Shown: positions 25,701 to 34,085 of the stretch, piece after piece | Numbering within the stretch: position 1 is the stretch's first letter | Layout of the letters: each line of letters opens with the position of its first letter | Program-made: the position numbers and the translations under genes | Notes under the pieces: model-generated | Databases searched by the model: none | The model's input: the letters and a program-made list of their open reading frames with translations, nothing else | Told to the model about the DNA's origin: nothing | Assembly: GCA_041287335.1 (NCBI GenBank) | Contig: JBEULM010000032.1 | Location: forward strand, 1 to 58,799 | Origin: Hydrogenobacter sp. | GTDB lineage: Bacteria; Aquificota; Aquificia; Aquificales; Aquificaceae | Direction: 5' to 3' | DNA length: 58,799 bases

Positions 25701-25729
25701 TTGGAGGATTAAGAAAGATGTGATATCTT
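25701..25729 (+). promoter_or_regulatory. Predicted nuoG promoter
   Basis: TTGGAG (25701-25706) and TATCTT (25724-25729) with a 17-bp spacer, 11 bp before the nuoG ATG. Weaker than the divergent nuoE promoter. A GGAAG word before the ATG may serve as a weak ribosome site. Confidence 0.45.
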
Positions 25730-25740
25730 AACTGGAAGCC

Positions 25741-27639
25741 ATGGAAAAAAAGGTGAAGATAGTCATAGATGGAAGAGAGATAGAGGCTCAAGAAGGTAAA
25801 ACTTTGCTTGAGGTAGCCCTTAAGGAAGGTGTTAGTATTCCATACTTTTGTTATCATCCCAAACTTAGAATCATAGGTGCGTGCAGGATGTGCATAGTTT
25901 ATAACGAAAAAACGGGAAGACTCATAACTTCCTGTAACACAAAAGTTGAAGATGGTATGATCATATCCACACAGCACGAGCTTGTCAAAAGTAATCAAAA
26001 GTATTTACTTCAAGCTTTTATGACGAGACATCCTCTTGATTGCCCCATATGTGACAAAGCTGGTGAGTGTGACCTTCAAAATTATGGCGCTATCTTCGGA
26101 CCTCAAAGGCAGATCGTTCCAGTTTCTGCCCTTGAAAAAGAGAGGCATTATACAGACTGGGAGAGCGATTTTCTTGAGTACTACACAAATAGGTGCGTTG
26201 TGTGTTATAGATGCACGAGGGTGTGCGATGATATAAATGGAGCGCGCGCCCTCTACGTTGAAGAGAGGGGTTTTCACGCTAATATAGTGCCTACTGTGAG
26301 ACCTATAGACACATCCTCGTGTGAGATGTGCGGTTTGTGTGTGCATGTGTGTCCGGTGGGAGCTATAATTTCTAAACCTTTCAAGTACTGGACAAGAAGC
26401 TGGCTGCTCAAAAAGGAAAAAACCGTATGTAACGTGTGTCCCGTAGGATGCGAAGTTCAGGTGGAGTACGGTATAGGTGACTGGCGATCCAAGAAGAAAG
26501 TTTACAGAACTAAGCCTACAGATGATCTCAATATATGTGCAAAAGCTTTCTTCGGCTATGACGTTTTAAACAAAAACAGACTTTTAAAGCCATACATATA
26601 CGAAAGGGAAGAAACAACGGGGAACGCCGTAAACTTCCTGTCCCATCTTTTTAGAACTAAAGGGGAAGAAACCGCTTTAGTGCTTTCTTCATACCTTACA
26701 AACGAGATCCTCGCTAACCTGAAAGAAATAGCTTTAAGGAGCGGTTGTTTTGTTAGTTCACCGCTGACTGCTGACTTTTACACCTTTTTGGAAGGCTATG
26801 GTGATTATACACCTATGTACATACGAGAAATAGAAGGTGCAAACCATTACATACTTGTAGGAGACGATATTACTTCCACTGCCCCAGTTTTATCTTACTA
26901 CATAAAGGGAAAGGTGTACAAGTATGGCAGGACTTACAAAGATGCCAAATTTAACCCTAAATATCTGAAAGATCTTGAGGAATTGTGGGATGTGGTTGAT
27001 AAAGGTAGCGTGCTTGTAATAAACACTACAGGTATGGGAAAGGAAGGTACAGACATAGGCACTCTGATAAGAAAACTCTCTCAAGAGAGAAATTGTAAAG
27101 TACTTTTACTTCACAAGGATACAAACTACTTGGGTATATACAAAACCTTTGAAAAGGATATGCTTTCCCATCTGGGTAGTATTATGGAGGGGGTCAAAAG
27201 GGGTAGTATAAAGAACCTCATTGTGTTTGGTGAGGATCTCCTTGACTACTACGAAATGGAGGAACTTGAAGAGATCTTTAAAGGGCTTGAGAATCTTATA
27301 GTCTTCTCTCCTTTTGCCGATGGGCTTTCGGAAATTGCGAACGTAAAAATTCCTATGTGTCTTTATGGTGAGGTGGAAGGTAATTATTATACGATTATGG
27401 GTGTACGAAAGTCAAAAAGATTTCTCCCTTGGGCTTTTAAAGAGGAAGATTTTTATAAGGATATACTTGAGAACATGCCAAAAGAGAAAAGAGGGGTTAA
27501 AGTGTTAAAAGGGTATAATCCCCACACGAAGCGCAACGTTCACCTATACAGAAGTAACTGGATAACACAAAGGAGCGAAAATCTCACAAGGCTTTACGAA
27601 AAGAACGCTTATTTAGAGACGAGCAGATATCCCGCTTAA
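25741..27639 (+). CDS. nuoG: NADH-quinone oxidoreductase subunit G (NuoG), short form
   Basis: 632 residues, much shorter than E. coli NuoG. N-terminal [2Fe-2S] ferredoxin domain with Cys37, Cys48, Cys51, Cys65; the His-ligated N5 site [14 protein letters not shown] (His97, Cys101, Cys104, Cys110); two [4Fe-4S] groups in [11 protein letters not shown] and [11 protein letters not shown]; then CNVCPVGC...NICAK, the pattern for cluster N7. The rest is a shortened molybdopterin-oxidoreductase-like domain without evident cofactor motifs. It is transcribed divergently from nuoEF and probably completes the NADH-input module. A soluble NAD(H)-linked module is an alternative use. Confidence 0.9.
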   Translation: MEKKVKIVIDGREIEAQEGKTLLEVALKEGVSIPYFCYHPKLRIIGACRMCIVYNEKTGRLITSCNTKVEDGMIISTQHELVKSNQKYLLQAFMTRHPLDCPICDKAGECDLQNYGAIFGPQRQIVPVSALEKERHYTDWESDFLEYYTNRCVVCYRCTRVCDDINGARALYVEERGFHANIVPTVRPIDTSSCEMCGLCVHVCPVGAIISKPFKYWTRSWLLKKEKTVCNVCPVGCEVQVEYGIGDWRSKKKVYRTKPTDDLNICAKAFFGYDVLNKNRLLKPYIYEREETTGNAVNFLSHLFRTKGEETALVLSSYLTNEILANLKEIALRSGCFVSSPLTADFYTFLEGYGDYTPMYIREIEGANHYILVGDDITSTAPVLSYYIKGKVYKYGRTYKDAKFNPKYLKDLEELWDVVDKGSVLVINTTGMGKEGTDIGTLIRKLSQERNCKVLLLHKDTNYLGIYKTFEKDMLSHLGSIMEGVKRGSIKNLIVFGEDLLDYYEMEELEEIFKGLENLIVFSPFADGLSEIANVKIPMCLYGEVEGNYYTIMGVRKSKRFLPWAFKEEDFYKDILENMPKEKRGVKVLKGYNPHTKRNVHLYRSNWITQRSENLTRLYEKNAYLETSRYPA

Positions 27640-27670
27640 GAGTTTAAAATATAAATTTTCGGAGGCTAAG

Positions 27671-29653
27671 ATGGAAAGGGATCAGACTGTCATAAATACC
27701 ATAAGGTTTTTGAGTGTTGATCAAGTAGAAAGAGCCAAATCTGGACATCCTGGTATGCCTTTGGGTGCTTCACACATAGCTTACATCATCTTTGATAGGT
27801 TTTTAAAGTTCAATCCCAAAAATCCAAACTGGATAAATAGGGACAGGTTTGTACTTTCTGCAGGTCATGGAAGTGCTATGCTGTATTCTCTACTTTTCGT
27901 CATGGGGTATGACATCAACCTTGAAGACCTTAAATCTTTCAGACAGCTCGGAAGCAAAACACCTGGACATCCGGAAAGCCATCTCACACCTGGTGTGGAA
28001 GCAACCACCGGACCTCTCGGACAAGGCATTGGCAATGCGGTAGGAATGGCTATAGCTGAGAGGTATCTTTCAAGCTATTTCAACAGGGAAGGCTTTCCTA
28101 TAATAGATCACTACACTTTTGCCTTAGTAAGCGATGGGGATCTCATGGAAGGAGTTTCGTGTGAGGTAGGGGAGCTTGCTGGACACTTTAAACTTGGAAA
28201 GCTCATAGTACTTTGGGATAACAACGGAGTATCTATCGACGGTCCCACATCCCTCGCGTGGTCGGAGGATGTACTAAAGAGATTTTCAGCTTTTGGGTGG
28301 CATGTGCAACATATAGAAGATGGATACGATCTGAAGAAGTTAGAAAGAGCTATAAGGGAAGCTATAGAGGAAAAGGAGAGACCATCCTTTATTTCCGTTA
28401 GAACTCACTTAGGATACGGCAGTCCAAAGCAAGATGATGCGAGCGTTCATGGATCACCTCTTGGTAGGGATTTGGTTCTTGAAACTAAGCGTAGATTTGG
28501 TTGGAATGAAGAAGATTTTTACGTACCAGAGATGATTTATGAATACAGAGAAGAAAAAATACGGAAGGGTAAAAAAGCGGAGGAAGAGTGGAATGAACTT
28601 TTTAGAGAATACAGCGAAATTTACCCGGACCTCGCAAAAGAGCTTTCGGATGTCTTTAGAGGAGATTGGAATAAGAAGTATAAAAATCATATACCCATAT
28701 TTACACAGTCTATGGCAACACGTCAAGCCAGCGGTAAGGTGCTGAACGCTATTGCAAAGCACATACCTACGATGATAGGTGGATCGGCTGATCTTTCCGA
28801 GTCTAACAATACTTACCTTCACGGGATGGGAGATTTTCTAAGTGACAATCCACTTGGTAGAAATATACACTATGGTGTAAGAGAACACGCCATGGGTACT
28901 ATACTCAACGGTATGGCTTACCACGGTGGTGTACTGCCTTACGGAGGTACATTTTTAATATTTTCCGACTACATGAGACCTACTATAAGACTCGCTGCCA
29001 TGTCTAAACTTCACGTTATATACATTTTTACCCATGACTCCGTCGGTTTGGGAGAGGACGGACCAACGCACCAACCTATAGAACAGCTAAGTTCTCTGAG
29101 ACTCATACCTAACCTCTGGGTACTGAGACCTGCAGATGCCAATGAGGTTAGTGTTGCGTGGGATATAGCTATTGAGAGAAAAGATGGTCCTGTAGCTCTT
29201 GTACTTTCAAGACAAAAGCTTCCTATTATAGATAGAAGCAAATATGCGTCTTTTGAAGGTGTAAGAAAAGGTGCGTATGTGCTTGCCGATACGGAAGGTA
29301 CACCGGATGTAATCCTGTTTGCGAGTGGTTCGGAGATTCATCCATCCTTAGAAGCCAAGCATCTCTTGGAAGAGGAAGGCATAAAGGTAAGGCTTGTGAA
29401 TATGGTCTCCTTTGAACTTTTTGAACTGCAGGATGAAAATTACAGGAAGGAAGTTATACCATCGGAAGTCAAAAAAAGGGTAGCGGTTGAGGCTGGAAGG
29501 AGCTTATGCTGGTACAGATACGTAGGGTGTGAAGGTTTAGTTATAGGTATAGATGAGTTTGGGAAATCCGCACCCGGTGATATCCTCATGGAGTATTTTG
29601 GATTTACAGCTGAAAATATTGCCAAAAGGGTAAAGGAGTTTTTCTTCAGATAA
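27671..29653 (+). CDS. tkt: Transketolase
   Basis: 660 residues, the usual length. Contains [11 protein letters not shown], the TPP/Mg motif [20 protein letters not shown]...[12 protein letters not shown], the catalytic region [34 protein letters not shown], and the C-terminal domain. Moves two-carbon units between sugar phosphates; in this autotroph it mainly supplies pentose and erythrose phosphates. GGAGG precedes the ATG. Starts 31 bp after nuoG, probably the same transcript, and its end overlaps the convergent pth gene by 8 bp. Confidence 0.97.
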   Translation: MERDQTVINTIRFLSVDQVERAKSGHPGMPLGASHIAYIIFDRFLKFNPKNPNWINRDRFVLSAGHGSAMLYSLLFVMGYDINLEDLKSFRQLGSKTPGHPESHLTPGVEATTGPLGQGIGNAVGMAIAERYLSSYFNREGFPIIDHYTFALVSDGDLMEGVSCEVGELAGHFKLGKLIVLWDNNGVSIDGPTSLAWSEDVLKRFSAFGWHVQHIEDGYDLKKLERAIREAIEEKERPSFISVRTHLGYGSPKQDDASVHGSPLGRDLVLETKRRFGWNEEDFYVPEMIYEYREEKIRKGKKAEEEWNELFREYSEIYPDLAKELSDVFRGDWNKKYKNHIPIFTQSMATRQASGKVLNAIAKHIPTMIGGSADLSESNNTYLHGMGDFLSDNPLGRNIHYGVREHAMGTILNGMAYHGGVLPYGGTFLIFSDYMRPTIRLAAMSKLHVIYIFTHDSVGLGEDGPTHQPIEQLSSLRLIPNLWVLRPADANEVSVAWDIAIERKDGPVALVLSRQKLPIIDRSKYASFEGVRKGAYVLADTEGTPDVILFASGSEIHPSLEAKHLLEEEGIKVRLVNMVSFELFELQDENYRKEVIPSEVKKRVAVEAGRSLCWYRYVGCEGLVIGIDEFGKSAPGDILMEYFGFTAENIAKRVKEFFFR

Positions 29654-30218
29654 TAGGTGCGTTACAAAAATTTATGGCACTTTCAGGTGAAAACTCGACG
29701 CATCTCAAAAGACATTCTTTTGAGCGATCAAGTACTTTGTAAAGGAGAGCTTCTTCCTCCTTATTAAAGGGAGAGAGGACATAACTGACTACTTGATTCT
29801 TATCTTTTGGTCTGCCTATACCCACTTTGAGTCTGGGAAACTTCTCCGTCTTTATCTCTCTTATGATGGACTCAATGCCGTGGTGTCCCCCACTACTCCC
29901 TTCGAGTTTGAGCCTTAACTTGCCCAATGGCAGATCAAGATCATCGTATATGACTATCATCTCCTCCGGTAGGATTTCATACTCTTCAAGCAAATTAACA
30001 ACTGCAAGACCGGAGTTATTCATGTAAGTTTGAGGTTTTGCCAAGATCACTTCCCTCCCGTCTATCTTCGTCTTGTATAGATGTGATAAACACTCTTCCC
30101 GATGATCCTTCAGCTTGAGCTTTTTAATAAGCTCGTCAATAATCATAAAACCTACATTGTGACGTGTCTTTTCATACTTTTTACCGGGATTTCCCAGACC
30201 TACAAGTAGCTTTATCAT
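29646..30218 (-). CDS. pth: Peptidyl-tRNA hydrolase
   Basis: 190 residues. Recycles peptidyl-tRNAs that drop off ribosomes. Family motifs: [22 protein letters not shown] with the catalytic His in [13 protein letters not shown], and [30 protein letters not shown]. The start codon shares one base with the rplY stop (TGATG). Downstream it overlaps tkt by 8 bp. The rplY-pth order is common in bacteria and supports both calls. Confidence 0.96.
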   Translation of the reverse strand: MIKLLVGLGNPGKKYEKTRHNVGFMIIDELIKKLKLKDHREECLSHLYKTKIDGREVILAKPQTYMNNSGLAVVNLLEEYEILPEEMIVIYDDLDLPLGKLRLKLEGSSGGHHGIESIIREIKTEKFPRLKVGIGRPKDKNQVVSYVLSPFNKEEEALLYKVLDRSKECLLRCVEFSPESAINFCNAPII

Positions 30219-30796
30219 CAGGCGGATGCTTCTTCGGTTGTCGTTTCCTCCACCTCTGGTTCAAGGACTACAGCAAGCACTTCTTCAGGTGAGTCCATTA
30301 TTACGCATCCAGTTGGAGGTGCTATGTCTCTTACGTGAAGCACATCACCCAACCCCATATAGCTTACATCAACTGTAATTTTATCAGGTATACTGTCTAC
30401 AGGTGCTTTCACCGTTAAGGTGTGCATCATGATCTCAAAAGTACCACCAAGCCCTACACCTGCAGGTACTCCAGCAAACTCTAAAGGCACTTCTACTTCA
30501 ATCTCCTTAGTGTGAGATATGTCATAAAGGTCTACATGCATCGGGTTATCTCCCAGATAACCCATCTGGATATCCCTTAATAAACACACCTTTTTATCCC
30601 CGTCTATTTCCGCTTCTATAAGAAAGGCCTCTCCGTGAGGCAAAGCCATAAGTTCTTTCAAACTCACATAAGCGTGCTTATTTTCCACATCCTTACCATA
30701 AATTTCTACAGGTACGTAACCTTCCCTTCTCATGTTTTTTAGCTCGCTTTTTTTACCCAACCTTCTCGGGATCAACTTAAGCGATACCTTTTTCAT
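30218..30796 (-). CDS. rplY: 50S ribosomal protein L25, general stress (Ctc) form
   Basis: 192 residues: an N-terminal L25 domain that binds 5S rRNA (about 1-95) and the C-terminal TL5/CTC beta domain (about 96-180, with VEVPLEFAGVPAGVGLGG and LHVRDI), then an acidic tail VEETTTEEASA. This long form is usual in thermophiles. A run GGAGGT lies before the ATG. It begins 18 bp after prs, and the prs-rplY-pth order is widespread. Confidence 0.95.
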   Translation of the reverse strand: MKKVSLKLIPRRLGKKSELKNMRREGYVPVEIYGKDVENKHAYVSLKELMALPHGEAFLIEAEIDGDKKVCLLRDIQMGYLGDNPMHVDLYDISHTKEIEVEVPLEFAGVPAGVGLGGTFEIMMHTLTVKAPVDSIPDKITVDVSYMGLGDVLHVRDIAPPTGCVIMDSPEEVLAVVLEPEVEETTTEEASA

Positions 30797-30814
30797 GTTT
30801 ACCTCCTTGTTTTT

Positions 30815-31750
30815 TTATGCAAATAGCGAACTTACCGATTCGCCTTCGTGTATCCTCTTTATAGACTCTGCAATGAGGGGAGCAACAGAAACTACCCTCA
30901 GCTTTTCGCACCGCTTTCCTTCTGTAGGAATAGTGTTGGTTACAATTACTTCCAGCAATGGAGAGGTATTTATTCTCTCTACAGCTGGACCCGACAGTAT
31001 CGCGTGGGTGGCAACTACCGAAACGCTTACAGCACCCTTTGATATGAGTAAATTCGTTGCGGAGACTATCGTTCCAGCTGTATCTATCATATCATCAATT
31101 ATTATAGCTTTTTTCCCATTAACATCACCTATGAGATCAAGCACTTCAGCTACGTTTGGTTCTGGTCTCCTCTTGTATATTATCGCTATACCACATCCAA
31201 GCTTGTTGGCAAGTCTCCTCGCCCTTTCCACACCTCCAGCATCTGGAGAAACCACTACCGTATTTTCGTCAACTTTATCTTTTAGATACTCGTAAAGAAC
31301 GTTCAGAGCGTAAAGGTTATCAACGGGTATGTTGAAAAAACCCTGTATTTGGGGAGAATGAAGATCCACTACCACGAGTCTTTGAGCACCTGCAACCGTT
31401 ATGAGATCAGCCAAAAGCCTCGCACTTATAGGTACACGTGGTCTGTCCTTTCTATCCTGCCTTGCATAAGCGTAGTACGGTATAACCGCTGTTATCCTAC
31501 CTGCCGAAGCTCTTTTTAAAGCGTCAAGTATCAAAAGAAGCTCCATAATGTATTCGTTCACCGGAGGGCATAAGGATTGTATTATAAAAACATCCTCCCC
31601 TCTCATAGACTCGTTTATCTGAACCCTTATCTCACCGTCACTGAAACGGGAGACGATCATGTCTGATACGGATATACCGAGGTGATCGGCTACCTCCTTA
31701 ACCAAAAGAGGATTACTGTTACCAGTCAAGAGCTTTATATTGCCCACCAT
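30815..31750 (-). CDS. prs: Ribose-phosphate pyrophosphokinase
   Basis: 311 residues. Makes PRPP for nucleotide, histidine and NAD synthesis. Visible: ATP-binding YARQDRKDRPRVPISARL, the metal/ribose motif VVVDLHSPQIQGFF, the catalytic flexible loop KRRPEPNVAEV, and the PRPP loop IIIDDMIDTAGTI. GAGGTGATACT precedes the ATG. It lies 24 bp after the tRNA-Gln on the same strand, so tRNA and mRNA probably come from one precursor. Confidence 0.97.
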   Translation of the reverse strand: MVGNIKLLTGNSNPLLVKEVADHLGISVSDMIVSRFSDGEIRVQINESMRGEDVFIIQSLCPPVNEYIMELLLILDALKRASAGRITAVIPYYAYARQDRKDRPRVPISARLLADLITVAGAQRLVVVDLHSPQIQGFFNIPVDNLYALNVLYEYLKDKVDENTVVVSPDAGGVERARRLANKLGCGIAIIYKRRPEPNVAEVLDLIGDVNGKKAIIIDDMIDTAGTIVSATNLLISKGAVSVSVVATHAILSGPAVERINTSPLLEVIVTNTIPTEGKRCEKLRVVSVAPLIAESIKRIHEGESVSSLFA

Positions 31751-31774
31751 AGTATCACCTCATAGTTTCAAAAG

Positions 31775-31847
31775 CTGGGGTGCCTGGACTCGAACCAGGA
31801 ACCCCCGGATCCAAAGTCCGGTGCTCTGCCAGTTGAGCTACACCCCA
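31775..31847 (-). tRNA. tRNA-Gln (anticodon TTG)
   Basis: Reverse strand cloverleaf: acceptor TGGGGTG/CACCCCA with discriminator G (as expected for glutamine), D stem GCTC/GAGC, anticodon stem CCGGA/TCCGG with loop CTTTGGA giving TTG, and a T arm with GGTTCGAGTCC. No encoded CCA. Its first ten bases overlap the end of ispE, whose TAG stop codon lies inside the tRNA gene, so tRNA maturation would cut the 3' end of the ispE message. Confidence 0.95.
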
Positions 31848-32650
31848 TCACAGCTTTTAACCTCGTAAAGTCGCCATCCGCGAAGGGCTGCACCTCTTTT
31901 TACCTCTTGAGAAGCTTCACCTATATAAAATATACACGAACCGCTACCACTCACCATAGGTCTGTAACCCAGGTACTTAAGAAATCTATAAGCTTCCTTC
32001 ATTTCGGGAAATATCTCCATAGCGATCTCACCCAAACGATTTTCCATCACCTCAAAATTACCCTCTACCAAGCTCCTTATTATTTTATCATCGTCAATTT
32101 CGTGTGTCAACGAAGTATCTCTCACGGCATTGTAAACCTGTGAAGTAGAAACAGCTATATTCGGATACACAATAGTAATTTTCAGATCAAGATGATCAAT
32201 AGGCTGCACTATGTCTCCCCTACCTCTTCCCACCGCTGTGCCACCATATAGAAAGAAAACCGCGTCGGATGAGATTTTTTTAGCTATTTCTTGGAGCTCC
32301 TCCATACTTAAAGGTTCTCCCAATATCTTGTTAACAGTTTTGAGAACTACTGCACAGTTGGAAGAGCCTCCTCCTAAGCCTGCGCCTTGCGGTATATTTT
32401 TCTGAATGTATACGCTCAGCTCAAGCTCTTTCCCGAGATATCTCTCCATGACTTTTAAAGCTTTGTAAACGAGATTCTCTTCCTGCGGTATTGAGTTACT
32501 CGTCTGAACCCTTAATGGTCCCTCTTTTATGAATATCTCATCAAAAAGAGATACACTGTGGTACACGGTGAATATTTCATGATAGCCATCAGTCCTCTTT
32601 TCCAAAAGCCATAAACCAAGATTTACCTTAGCAGGGGATAAAACCCGCAT
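31838..32650 (-). CDS. ispE: 4-diphosphocytidyl-2-C-methyl-D-erythritol kinase
   Basis: 270 residues from the ATG at 32650 (the longer open frame upstream is rejected because it would run into the divergent gene). GHMP kinase of the MEP isoprenoid pathway: SPAKVNLGLWLLEKRTDGYHE at the N-terminus, ATP-binding PQGAGLGGGSSNCAVVL (about 87-103), and the C-terminal MVSGSGSCIF. It supplies precursors for quinone side chains and undecaprenol. A TATAAT box at 32661-32666 ends 10 bp before the ATG. The stop lies in tRNA-Gln. Confidence 0.95.
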   Translation of the reverse strand: MRVLSPAKVNLGLWLLEKRTDGYHEIFTVYHSVSLFDEIFIKEGPLRVQTSNSIPQEENLVYKALKVMERYLGKELELSVYIQKNIPQGAGLGGGSSNCAVVLKTVNKILGEPLSMEELQEIAKKISSDAVFFLYGGTAVGRGRGDIVQPIDHLDLKITIVYPNIAVSTSQVYNAVRDTSLTHEIDDDKIIRSLVEGNFEVMENRLGEIAMEIFPEMKEAYRFLKYLGYRPMVSGSGSCIFYIGEASQEVKRGAALRGWRLYEVKSCDGV

Positions 32651-32655
32651 AGCTA

Positions 32656-32667
32656 TATATATTATAT
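32656..32667. promoter_or_regulatory. Back-to-back promoter core for ispE and the YkgJ-type gene
   Basis: The 31-bp divergent gap holds an AT island in which the minus-strand TATAAT (32661-32666, for ispE) overlaps plus-strand TATATT words (for the gene at 32682). Two polymerases could not occupy it at once, so the two genes may be mutually exclusive at initiation. Confidence 0.5.
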
Positions 32668-32681
32668 TTAGGGCTTGAGAT

Positions 32682-33389
32682 ATGACGAGACTTTTTTCGG
32701 ATGTACGCTTCCTTGATCCACAAAAGCACGGACAACTCAATTGGGAATGTTTAAAATCACGCTGTCCTTCAAGTTGTTGCAATGTTCCCGATCGCACTTT
32801 TGTGGTTCTTGAAGAGTTAGTACGGCTTTCAAAATACTTTCCTATAGTTATAACGGTAGAAGTGGATCATATAGGAAGGGAAGAAAAACTCCTATGCGCC
32901 TATTTCAGGCTCAAAGAGGACAAGAAGGGCTGTGTGTACTTGAAGGAAGGTTTAGGTTGTTTGATAGAGGAGGAAAAGCCATACACTTGCAGGCAGTACC
33001 CTTTCTTAATAAGAGAAAATTATCTGGCTGCGGACTTTACGTGTCCGGGATTTTCTCAAGACGTAGGCACACCTGTGTGGAATAAAGAAAGCATAAATCC
33101 ATATTTTGAAAGCGATTTCTTCTTATACTCTCTGAAGCTTGAGGAAGGTAAAGCGCAAACTGAGGAATTCCTAAAGACACTTTTTGATCTTGACCTTATA
33201 GTAGGAGGAAAACTCACATACGAGACTATAGATGTGTCTTTCAATATGGTAGATGAAAAAAGGCTTTTGGAACTTCCAAAGGATATACTGAGGGAGTTTT
33301 ATCATAGAGGATACTTGCGCCTGGTGTATGCACACCTCAACTCCCTTCAAAATTGGGAAAAGCTCATCAAAAGGTACCTAAAGCCTTGA
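32682..33389 (+). CDS. YkgJ-family cysteine cluster protein (putative Zn/Fe-binding)
   Basis: 235 residues. The cysteine pattern of the family is visible: NWECLKSRCPSSCCN near the start (C-x4-C-x3-CC), GCVYLKEGLGCLIEEEKPYTCRQYPF in the middle, and FTCPGF. Such proteins are thought to bind Zn or an Fe-S cluster and are related to flagellin-lysine methylase-like proteins, but the role is not settled. The C-terminal part is helical and lacks recognised motifs. Divergent from ispE; its end overlaps the convergent SCO gene by 12 bp. Confidence 0.72.
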   Translation: MTRLFSDVRFLDPQKHGQLNWECLKSRCPSSCCNVPDRTFVVLEELVRLSKYFPIVITVEVDHIGREEKLLCAYFRLKEDKKGCVYLKEGLGCLIEEEKPYTCRQYPFLIRENYLAADFTCPGFSQDVGTPVWNKESINPYFESDFFLYSLKLEEGKAQTEEFLKTLFDLDLIVGGKLTYETIDVSFNMVDEKRLLELPKDILREFYHRGYLRLVYAHLNSLQNWEKLIKRYLKP

Positions 33390-34085
33390 TCTGCTTTTCC
33401 ATAAAAAGATGTTTAGCATCAAGGCCAAGGAGAAAGAGACAAAAGCGGGTACGAAGAGTATATACATCCCAAAACCGGTATGCCATCTTCCTTTATAGTA
33501 ATTAAAGCAACTCAAAGGACCTTTCTCCACAGGAATGGTGAAGACTGTTATTCCTCCGCTAAGTTCCCTCAGAAATATATCAAGAAGCTCAAGGTTTTTT
33601 ATTCCATCTATTTCCCAGAGTATATTACCTTTTGCATCTACACCTACAAGGAGAAGATCATGTTCGTATGCTCTTTTCGCTCTGCTCCACGAGTAGTGAA
33701 AGCCTACACGCTGTAAAAGCTCAGGAAGATTTTCTTTATCAATTACACCAAAAAACCAGTTTTTCTCTTTGTCCATATTTAATTCATAAGCCATCCTTTG
33801 CATATCCTCCAGATTGTCTCTTATGTCAAAACTCAAAACAACAAAGTTCACATTTTTCATATCTCTCACCTCATCCTTTATCATCAAAACATAGGGATAG
33901 CAAGCACCTGTGCATTTTGTATATACAAAGGTCAAAACCGCAGGGAGTAACTTCCTTAAACTTATATTACCGTAAGGTGTTTTTATAACATACTCACCTA
34001 CGCTCTTCATGTAATAAGCTTCCCTGTTTAATCCCGCATATTCACCGAAAGACAAAGAAAAAAATAAAAGGAAAAACAGAAGCAT
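33378..34085 (-). CDS. SCO1/SenC-like copper chaperone with C-terminal membrane helix
   Basis: 235 residues: signal peptide (about 1-14), a thioredoxin-like SCO domain with the copper ligands Cys58 and Cys62 in TKCTGACYPY and the conserved His142 in YEHDLLLVG, then an extra C-terminal transmembrane helix (about 207-230), which is not usual for SCO. Known SCO proteins load the CuA centre of subunit II. Its position as the last gene after the CuA subunit and the heme-copper subunit indicates that it matures this enzyme. The start is one base from the subunit I stop. Confidence 0.88.
   Translation of the reverse strand: MLLFFLLFFSLSFGEYAGLNREAYYMKSVGEYVIKTPYGNISLRKLLPAVLTFVYTKCTGACYPYVLMIKDEVRDMKNVNFVVLSFDIRDNLEDMQRMAYELNMDKEKNWFFGVIDKENLPELLQRVGFHYSWSRAKRAYEHDLLLVGVDAKGNILWEIDGIKNLELLDIFLRELSGGITVFTIPVEKGPLSCFNYYKGRWHTGFGMYILFVPAFVSFSLALMLNIFLWKSRSRL

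Noticed and set aside
32651-32797. 49-codon N-terminal extension of ispE
   Set aside because: It would cross the promoter area and run antisense through the start of the YkgJ-type gene; the GHMP kinase motif begins directly after the ATG at 32650.
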